Shown here: piece after piece, positions 43,394 through 49,166 of the stretch
Layout: each line of letters starts with the position of its first letter
How positions within the stretch are numbered: the stretch's first letter is position 1
Origin: Promethearchaeota archaeon
Lineage (GTDB): Archaea; Asgardarchaeota; Lokiarchaeia; Sigyniarchaeales; SOKP01
Assembly: GCA_013375475.1 (NCBI GenBank)
Contig: JABXKD010000017.1
Location: 1 to 49,166 of the forward strand
Length of the DNA: 49,166 nt
Reading direction: 5' to 3'
Made by a program: the position numbers and the translations under genes
Notes under the pieces: model-generated
The model's input: only the letters and a program-made list of their open reading frames with translations
Told to the model about the DNA's origin: nothing
Database searches by the model: none

Positions 43394-43608
43394 TTTTTCA
43401 CCTTTTTTTAGTTCTTTATTGGAAATTTTCAGTAAATTAAACCTTTTTGAATATATATTTATTTCGAGAAAATTAACTTTTTTACTTATAATATAAAGGA
43501 AACTATAGAGGTTTGATTTGACATTTATAATTAACTATTTAGTATTTCTTAAATTTATCTAAGAAAATCTCTCTTCAAATAATCTATAGGAGATAAAAGT
43601 TGAGTTAA

Positions 43609-44742
43609 ATGGATAAGAATAATATTATTCAAAATGTTGATGCTTGTATAGATTGCAAAACATGTATGGAATATTGTGATACCTTTATGGTATCAAATGA
43701 TGTATTAAAATCTCCGAACGGGAGATTAAAAATTGCTGAAAAGATATTTACAAATAAAGAAATATCTGAAGAAGAAATTATCGGATTATATACGTGTACT
43801 TTGTGCGCTTTATGTGATTTAGTTTGTCAACAAAATATTTTGATATCTGAAATAATTCATTCCTCTAAAATGGAATTAGTTGAGCAGAATAAAGCGCCTT
43901 TACCTATTCATAAAAAAATCATTAAAGATATTATGGAAAAGGATAATTCTGTAAATGGAAATCCAGACGAGCGCTTAGATTGGTTACCTGAAGAATATAG
44001 AGATGAAGAAGTTTACGAAAACAAAGATTCAGATACATTATTGTTTTTAGGATGTATGTCCTCCTTTCGGGTAAAAGAGAGTGCGAGCGCAGCTTATAAA
44101 ATCCTAAAGGAGTGTAATTACGATTTTAAGATTTTTAAAAGTGAACCTTGCTGTGGAGAATATATATATTCAGCAGGTAATTTAGATCTCTCCAAAAAAG
44201 TATTTCAAACGAATTTGGAACTCTTTAAATCTAATGGAATAAAAAATTTAATCGTTACTTGCGGTGGATGTCTATATGCTTTCGATAAAGTTTACCCTCT
44301 TTATTTGAAAGATTATGATATAAATGTAAGGCACATTATTGATATTATTTATGAATTAGAAAACAAGAAAAAAATTGACTTAACGCCTTTAAATAAATCC
44401 GTTACATATCACGATCCTTGCAGACTTGGAAGAAAATTTAAGAGCGGACCTCTATATACAGAACCTAGAGCGTTATTAAGAAAATGTGGAATAGAAGTAA
44501 AAGAGTTAGCAGAAGATCATAACGATTGTCCTTGTTGTGGGGCTGGATCTGGAATTAGAGGTGTTGATAGTAGTATTAGTATAAAAATTGGGAAAAAAAT
44601 ATTTGAAAAAACCCAAACTAAGGAGATCACATCATCTTGTCCATTATGCATTTTTAATTTTAGATATGTAAATTATAAAACTCAATCAGAAAAAGAAATT
44701 AAATACGTAACAGATTATGTTTTAGAATCCATTAAAAAGTAA
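43609..44742 (+). CDS. (Fe-S)-binding protein, HdrD/GlcF-like
   Basis: A 377-residue protein with two ferredoxin motifs (CIDCKTCMEYC and CTLCALCDLVC) followed by two complete CCG domains (GCMSS, PCCGE, CGGC; DPCRLG, CPCCGAG, CPLC). It is a standard-length member of the HdrD/GlpC/GlcF group, which pass electrons between a dehydrogenase or membrane carrier and a thiol-type or quinone acceptor. The two paralogs at 23.6-25.6 kb are shortened versions. No partner dehydrogenase is adjacent. It converges on the CoA-disulfide-reductase gene, 26 bases between stops. Confidence 0.88.
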   Translation: MDKNNIIQNVDACIDCKTCMEYCDTFMVSNDVLKSPNGRLKIAEKIFTNKEISEEEIIGLYTCTLCALCDLVCQQNILISEIIHSSKMELVEQNKAPLPIHKKIIKDIMEKDNSVNGNPDERLDWLPEEYRDEEVYENKDSDTLLFLGCMSSFRVKESASAAYKILKECNYDFKIFKSEPCCGEYIYSAGNLDLSKKVFQTNLELFKSNGIKNLIVTCGGCLYAFDKVYPLYLKDYDINVRHIIDIIYELENKKKIDLTPLNKSVTYHDPCRLGRKFKSGPLYTEPRALLRKCGIEVKELAEDHNDCPCCGAGSGIRGVDSSISIKIGKKIFEKTQTKEITSSCPLCIFNFRYVNYKTQSEKEIKYVTDYVLESIKK

Positions 44743-44767
44743 AGTGAAACTAATTATTTCTTTAAAA

Positions 44768-47155
44768 TTAATAGTTTGTGCTTTTAACACCACCATTTTC
44801 TACAGGATAACCACTTCTGTGCCACATTATCATTCCACCGGTTAAATTTCTGACGTCTTTGAAGCCTGCTCTAGCTAAGAGTTGAGCTGCCATCATCGAG
44901 CGCGATCCACTATGACAAATTACAACAATTTCCTCATCTTTATACTGTTCTAAAGCATCAATTTTGTGCATTAATTCGCCTAAGGGTATCAATTTGGAAT
45001 TTTTTATGTGTCCAGTTCTTCCCTTATACTCTTGTGGTGTTCTTACATCTATTAAAATTGTTGGAACCTCGCCTGAATCCATTCTCTCATATAGTTCATT
45101 CGCAGTTATATTTGATAAGGCAGGTGCTCCTATAGCTCTTATTTGTTTCCTAGTCTTTTTCTCAAGTTTCACTGGCGCTTCAATTTCTTCGCGTGTTGCA
45201 ATACCTTTTTCTAATGTGGCAACTAACTTTCCTTCTTCTTTTCCCAGCGTTAATAACTTAACAGCTTCATTTAATTTTGCGTATGCCTCAACACTGGCTT
45301 TAAATCCTGGATCTGTAGCATATATTTTTAACTTTTTATTCTCGGGCAACATTTCAAGAGATTTTATAAGAGCATTTAAAGGACCAGGACAAGCTAAGCC
45401 AGAAGCATCTATTTCGATATAGTCTTCGGTTATCTTGTGTTTTTTTTCAATAAATTCTTCTATTACTTCTTCGGATGCACCGCACTCAGCAGCTATTTCT
45501 TCAGTTGTAGCTTTAGCTGTTTTATAGAGTTTATATCCACCAGTTAAATTTTTAACTTGATATCCTTTTTGGATTAAGAACCTAGTAGCAAGGTAAGCTC
45601 TGAATCCTACTTCACAGAATAGATAAATATTCTTATTTTGTGGTATTTCATTCAGTCGATTTCTTAACTCTAAATCGCTTATATTTATTGCTCCCTCAAT
45701 AGTCCCAATTTCATATTCATCAGCTGTTCGAACATCGAGGATAATACTATTATTTGATTGTATTTTGGCTAATTCGTTCCAATGCCAGATAGGCATATCA
45801 CCTTTAAGCACATTTGATGCAACAAAACCAGCCATATTCACAGGATCTTTGGCAGAACCATACGGAGGTGCGTATGTAAGCTCAAGTTCCTCTAAATCAA
45901 AAACAGTTCCATCAAATTTCATAACGGTGGAAATTACATCAATTCTTTTTTCTGTTCCCGAGCCTCCTACTGCTTGTGCTCCAAGAATTCTTCCATTTGG
46001 ATTTTCAAAGATGAGTTTTAAAGTTATAGGCACTGCTCCAGGATAGTATCCAGCGTGGTTATTAGGATGAACATATATTTTTTCATATTTTAGTTCAGTT
46101 TTATTTAATTCTTTTTCATTTAATCCAACTGAAGAAACGGTTAAATCGAATACTTTGACGACAGAAGCACCTAACACTCCATTATACCTTGAGTTGCGCC
46201 CAGCTATGACATCAGCGACAATTCTACCTTGTTTATTAGCTGGTCCTGCTAATGGTACTCCAGTTGGTTTTTTTGTAACGAAATTTTTAATCTGAATGGC
46301 ATCTCCAACAGCAAATATTGAAGGATCAGATGTCCTCATTTGCTCATCTACAATAATATGACCTTTAGGACCAATATCTAATCCTGCTTCTTCAGCTAAC
46401 TGATTCTCAGGTTTTACGCCAATAGCTAGTATTATCATATCTGTTTTAATTCTCCCCCCACTCTTAGTGATTACATAATTGAATCCTTCGCTGCTAACTT
46501 CAAAAGAATCTACTGGATCTTCTAACTGTAAACAAACGCCGTTTAGGAGTAATTCTTGGTGCACGAACTGAGCAATTTCCTTATCTAAAGAAGCCATGAC
46601 TTGGTCAAGCATTTCCGTAACCTTTACTTTAATCCCACGATGCCTAAGATTTTCTGCCATTTCTAAGCCAATAAATCCTCCTCCGATCACTGTCGCATGT
46701 TTAACGTTATTCCTCTCTATATGAGATATAATTTTATTAGAATCGGGGATATTTCTTAAGGTAAAAACCGGAACATCGTTCATCCCTGTGAAAGGAGGAA
46801 CAATCGGAGATGCTCCAGGAGAAAGGATAAGATAATTGTAATCTAATTGTATTGTATTCCCGTCTTTTAAATTTTCAACGGTTATATTTTTATTAATTCT
46901 ATCAATGCTTTTTACTTCGTGGTTTATTTTAATATTTATATTAAATCGATCGAGAAATTTCTCTGGAGTCATAAGTTTTAACCGTGCTTCTTCTTTTATT
47001 ACCTGACCAACATAATAAGGTAAACCACAGTTTGCAAAAGAAACAAATGGGCCTCTTTCAAGGACAGTTATTTCTAAATCCTCTCTTAATCTTCTCAGTC
47101 TCGCGGCAGCTGAAGCTCCGCCAGCTACTCCACCAACTATGATTACTTTTTTCAT
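44768..47155 (-). CDS. CoA-disulfide reductase-rhodanese-TusA-rhodanese fusion
   Basis: A 795-residue, four-part protein. Residues 1-445: pyridine-nucleotide disulfide oxidoreductase of the CoADR type, with GGVAGGASAAARLRR (FAD), the single redox C43 in SFANCGLPYYVG, and VIGGGFIGLEMAE (NAD(P)H). About 455-545: rhodanese with active CEVGFR near 511. About 575-645: TusA/SirA-type domain with ACPGPLNAL near 585. About 675-790: second rhodanese with CHSGSRS near 747. All four sulfur-handling Cys are kept. It should reduce CoA disulfide, persulfide or polysulfide and pass sulfane sulfur between domains, in the cytoplasm. It is 197 bases downstream of iscU in the same orientation, which suits a role in sulfur supply. 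Confidence 0.9.
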   Translation of the reverse strand: MKKVIIVGGVAGGASAAARLRRLREDLEITVLERGPFVSFANCGLPYYVGQVIKEEARLKLMTPEKFLDRFNINIKINHEVKSIDRINKNITVENLKDGNTIQLDYNYLILSPGASPIVPPFTGMNDVPVFTLRNIPDSNKIISHIERNNVKHATVIGGGFIGLEMAENLRHRGIKVKVTEMLDQVMASLDKEIAQFVHQELLLNGVCLQLEDPVDSFEVSSEGFNYVITKSGGRIKTDMIILAIGVKPENQLAEEAGLDIGPKGHIIVDEQMRTSDPSIFAVGDAIQIKNFVTKKPTGVPLAGPANKQGRIVADVIAGRNSRYNGVLGASVVKVFDLTVSSVGLNEKELNKTELKYEKIYVHPNNHAGYYPGAVPITLKLIFENPNGRILGAQAVGGSGTEKRIDVISTVMKFDGTVFDLEELELTYAPPYGSAKDPVNMAGFVASNVLKGDMPIWHWNELAKIQSNNSIILDVRTADEYEIGTIEGAINISDLELRNRLNEIPQNKNIYLFCEVGFRAYLATRFLIQKGYQVKNLTGGYKLYKTAKATTEEIAAECGASEEVIEEFIEKKHKITEDYIEIDASGLACPGPLNALIKSLEMLPENKKLKIYATDPGFKASVEAYAKLNEAVKLLTLGKEEGKLVATLEKGIATREEIEAPVKLEKKTRKQIRAIGAPALSNITANELYERMDSGEVPTILIDVRTPQEYKGRTGHIKNSKLIPLGELMHKIDALEQYKDEEIVVICHSGSRSMMAAQLLARAGFKDVRNLTGGMIMWHRSGYPVENGGVKSTNY

Positions 47156-47351
47156 TTTAGAATCTACTCATACATTTTTTTAGTTATATAATCACTACTT
47201 ATAATTTTCAAAATTCATTATTCCATTTAAAGAGCGTTCTTATGATGTATTGAATAATCTAAGAACTAAAAATTTACTTTTTTGAACTTGATAAAAACAA
47301 TAACGATTATAAAATACAAGTATAAAAAATAAGAAAATATATTGAAAAAAA

Positions 47352-48155
47352 TTAGCCTCTATAATCTAAAATGATTACGACATCCACGAAAAGCTCGTAA
47401 TTCTCGTCTTCGTCGTTGTCGTGTATTGTTACCTTTTCAACTTCGTCCAGTTCTCCGTGAACTTCGATAAGATCTGCTTCATGTAATATTTTAACATCCG
47501 AATGCTTAAGTTTCTTCCTTAATTCGACGTTACCGGGGATAGATTTAGCATTTGTTACTAAAATTACTCTTCCAGTGTATTCTGTTAATTTCATTGCGAG
47601 TTCTAAGGAAGCATCTCCCGAGTCAACTACAAGGATTCTTTTTTCTCTAAGTTCCTCCAAATCTGCTGGAACGATATCGTAAACTCCTTTTCCAAAAAAC
47701 TTTTCTATTCCTAATATCACTCGAACACCTATTTGACATGAAGTAGCAATTTCTACTTCTGGAGTCGTACCTAAGCGGTAATTATTAATTGCCGCTTGTA
47801 AAGCATCAGCTGCTAGATTCGAACAATGCATTTTAATCGGCGGAAGCCCGTCTAATTCATCAGCTACGTCTTGTCTCGATATTTTATAAGCTTCGTCAAG
47901 AGTCATTCCTTTTGCCATCTCAGTTATCATTGAAGATGTAGAAACTGCTGATCCACAACCAAATGTTTTAAATTTAATATCATCAATTATCTCCTCTCCG
48001 GCGTCATTTTTACCAACTTTTAAATAGATCCACATAAGATCTCCACAAACTGGATTCCCAACCTGACCGACCCCATCTGCATCTTCTATTTCACCCACAT
48101 TACGTGGATTTTTGAAATGATCTAAAACTTTATCTGAATATTGTGTAGATTTCAT
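47352..48155 (-). CDS. iscU: IscU-type Fe-S scaffold fused to a Rossmann-like domain
   Basis: A 267-residue protein. Residues 1-130 are a standard IscU scaffold: NPVCGD (C37), FGCGSAV (C67) and MHCSNLA (C111). An extension follows; at 172-267 it resembles the NAD(P)-binding middle domain of thioredoxin reductases (RILVVDSGDASLELAMKL, then GRVILVTN and KHSDVKILHEADLIEVHG), but the Gly-rich loop is DSGDAS, missing the first Gly. C140 in the linker is extra. It may bind a dinucleotide poorly or act as a docking domain. GAGGTGA in the end of iscS lies 9 bases before the ATG, so the two genes are translationally coupled. The scaffold part is certain; the fused domain is a by-eye match. Confidence 0.85.
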   Translation of the reverse strand: MKSTQYSDKVLDHFKNPRNVGEIEDADGVGQVGNPVCGDLMWIYLKVGKNDAGEEIIDDIKFKTFGCGSAVSTSSMITEMAKGMTLDEAYKISRQDVADELDGLPPIKMHCSNLAADALQAAINNYRLGTTPEVEIATSCQIGVRVILGIEKFFGKGVYDIVPADLEELREKRILVVDSGDASLELAMKLTEYTGRVILVTNAKSIPGNVELRKKLKHSDVKILHEADLIEVHGELDEVEKVTIHDNDEDENYELFVDVVIILDYRG

Positions 48156-48159
48156 ATTA

Positions 48160-49166
48160 TTATTTCACCTCTTCATTTTTCTTGAAAAAATCAGAAGGCG
48201 TTAAAGGCGACAACTTTCTCAATCTTATTACTTGATCCGGTAATACTTCTAAAAGTTTATCTATGTCAGTTTCACGAGTTGTTCTACCCAAAGAAACTAA
48301 TAGACTTCCATGCGCTTCTTCGTGAAGAAGTCCCATAGCAATTAGTGTGTGGGATGGTTCTAATGTTTTTGAACTACACGCTGAACCAGTAGCGGCGGCA
48401 ATATTGTTTTCTTTTAGCGTAAGAATTAACGATTCTCCTTCAATATAATCAAATCTAAAATGTGCGTTGTGAGGGGTCCTTTTTTCAGGGTGCCCGTTTA
48501 AATACGATTTAGGGATTGTTTCTAAAACGTTTTTGATAAGTTTGTCTCTTAATTTTTTCAACTTCTCTGATTCAGTTGGCATTTCTTCTTTCATGATTTC
48601 AGCAGCTTTTGCAAATCCTACGATCCCTGGAATATTTTCTGAGCCTGACCTAAACCCTCTCTCTTGCCCGCCCCCAATTATTATAGGATTTACTCTCACT
48701 CCTTTTTTCAGGTAAAGTGCTCCAACTCCCCTCGGTCCATAAATATCGTTTGATGAGAGTGTGATAAGATCGATTGGAACTTTTTGAACGTCAATAGGAA
48801 GAACGCTTTCGCTTGCTACTGCGTCAGTATGGAATAAAATTCCCTTTTCTTGAGCAAGTTTACTTATCTCAGCTGTTGGTTGTACTGAACCAACTTCATT
48901 ACTCGCAGTAGATATTGAAATGAGAATCGTCTCGTCGGTAATATACCTTTCAAGTTTGTCTAATCGGACAATACCAAACCGATCTACAGGAACTCTGCTA
49001 AATCGAAATCCTTCTTTTTCAAGATACTTGCCAATATTTAAGATCGAGATGTGCTCTATTTCAGAAATAATTATATGATTCCCTTTTTTTTTTTGTCTCA
49101 TTGCAGCTCCGATTATACCTAAATTATTCGATTCTGTCGCTCCTGAAGTAAAAATGATATCGGCAC
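48160..49166 (-). CDS. iscS: IscS/NifS-like cysteine desulfurase homologue, start outside window
   Basis: The frame is open to the window edge: upstream of the Met at 49101 it continues with FTSGATESNNLGIIGAA, the NifS family PLP-phosphate motif, so the true start lies beyond 49166. It then has EIEHISIL, HTDAVAS and the catalytic-loop GSACSS with its Cys. The PLP lysine motif, normally S-x-H-K-x-x-G-P-K-G, reads SSNDIYGPRG: His and the Schiff-base Lys are replaced by Asn and Asp (plus strand about 48740-48755). So this homologue should not form the usual internal aldimine. It is coupled to the fused iscU. It may donate a Cys ligand or bind IscU without desulfurase activity. Confidence 0.9.
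   Translation of the reverse strand, partial: ADIIFTSGATESNNLGIIGAAMRQKKKGNHIIISEIEHISILNIGKYLEKEGFRFSRVPVDRFGIVRLDKLERYITDETILISISTASNEVGSVQPTAEISKLAQEKGILFHTDAVASESVLPIDVQKVPIDLITLSSNDIYGPRGVGALYLKKGVRVNPIIIGGGQERGFRSGSENIPGIVGFAKAAEIMKEEMPTESEKLKKLRDKLIKNVLETIPKSYLNGHPEKRTPHNAHFRFDYIEGESLILTLKENNIAAATGSACSSKTLEPSHTLIAMGLLHEEAHGSLLVSLGRTTRETDIDKLLEVLPDQVIRLRKLSPLTPSDFFKKNEEVK

Noticed and set aside
44964..45422. 152-residue frame antisense to the rhodanese fusion gene
   Set aside because: Opposite-strand shadow of well-conserved TusA and rhodanese coding sequence.
1..49166. tRNA, rRNA, CRISPR arrays, transposases, prophage or integrase genes
   Set aside because: I looked for GGTTCGAATC-type T-loops, regular repeat-spacer units and DDE or recombinase motifs and saw none. 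A covariance-model scan was not possible, so a tRNA with an intron could have been missed.

Overview
The window reads as a stretch of an AT-rich archaeal chromosome, most likely from an Asgard archaeon (Lokiarchaeia-like is my best guess; the exact clade cannot be fixed from sequence alone). Archaeal markers are a full archaeal-type alanyl-tRNA synthetase, a DtdA/GEK1-type D-aminoacyl-tRNA deacylase, endonuclease Q, FtsZ, tandem-thioredoxin-fold protein disulfide oxidoreductases and Lrp/AsnC regulators. Asgard-like ('eukaryotic signature') content is two ubiquitin-fold proteins, a Ras-superfamily GTPase with a cysteine-rich tail, and a longin-like domain fused to a degenerate GTPase. Rubredoxins, rubrerythrin, desulfoferrodoxin and a flavodiiron protein indicate an anaerobe that must remove oxygen and its radicals.

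Layout. 1-5.7 kb: two tail-to-tail ubiquitin-like genes, a long coiled-coil protein translationally coupled to a nucleotidyltransferase-fold protein, a TPR protein, EndoQ. 5.8-13 kb: FtsZ, an FMN-barrel protein, alaS, two very small genes (one zinc ribbon), then a metallophosphoesterase-Nudix pair. 13-20 kb: small GTPase, VOC protein, an unrecognised protein, DtdA, a ZIP-like membrane protein, two convergent Lrp/AsnC paralogs with matching cysteines, a ferredoxin, SfsA. 20-30 kb: a thiol-redox island, mostly on the minus strand: thioredoxin reductase, three tandem PDO paralogs, two tandem CCG-domain (HdrD/GlpC-like) paralogs, a 51-residue protein, an FTR-like catalytic subunit coupled to a glutaredoxin-like protein; then a HEAT-repeat protein, the longin-GTPase fusion, another glutaredoxin and an iron-sulfur flavoprotein. 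30-44 kb: a Bat-type regulator, a CbiX-like chelatase, a ferredoxin-domain protein, NADH:rubredoxin reductase with its own rubredoxin domain, two stand-alone rubredoxin-type genes, a D-aminoacylase-like amidohydrolase, FprA coupled to an acyl-CoA dehydrogenase, a GPH-type transporter, a GmhB-like phosphatase, a second iron-sulfur flavoprotein, desulfoferrodoxin and rubrerythrin. 43-49 kb: an HdrD-like protein, a CoA-disulfide-reductase/rhodanese/TusA/rhodanese fusion, and an iscS-iscU pair cut by the window edge.

How the genes work together. Electrons from NAD(P)H and ferredoxin appear to be shared between two sinks: protein thiols (TrxR, PDOs, FTR-like, glutaredoxins, CCG proteins) and O2/superoxide/peroxide (NROR, rubredoxins, FprA, Dfx, Rbr). 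Persulfide handling (CoADR-rhodanese-TusA) and Fe-S assembly (IscS-IscU) adjoin them. The most unusual points are an IscS that lacks its PLP-binding lysine beside an IscU fused to a thioredoxin-reductase-like Rossmann domain; the paired ubiquitin-like genes; and the tandem PDO/CCG/FTR island, in which several paralogs have lost individual catalytic or cluster cysteines. No tRNA, rRNA, CRISPR array, insertion sequence or prophage was recognised.
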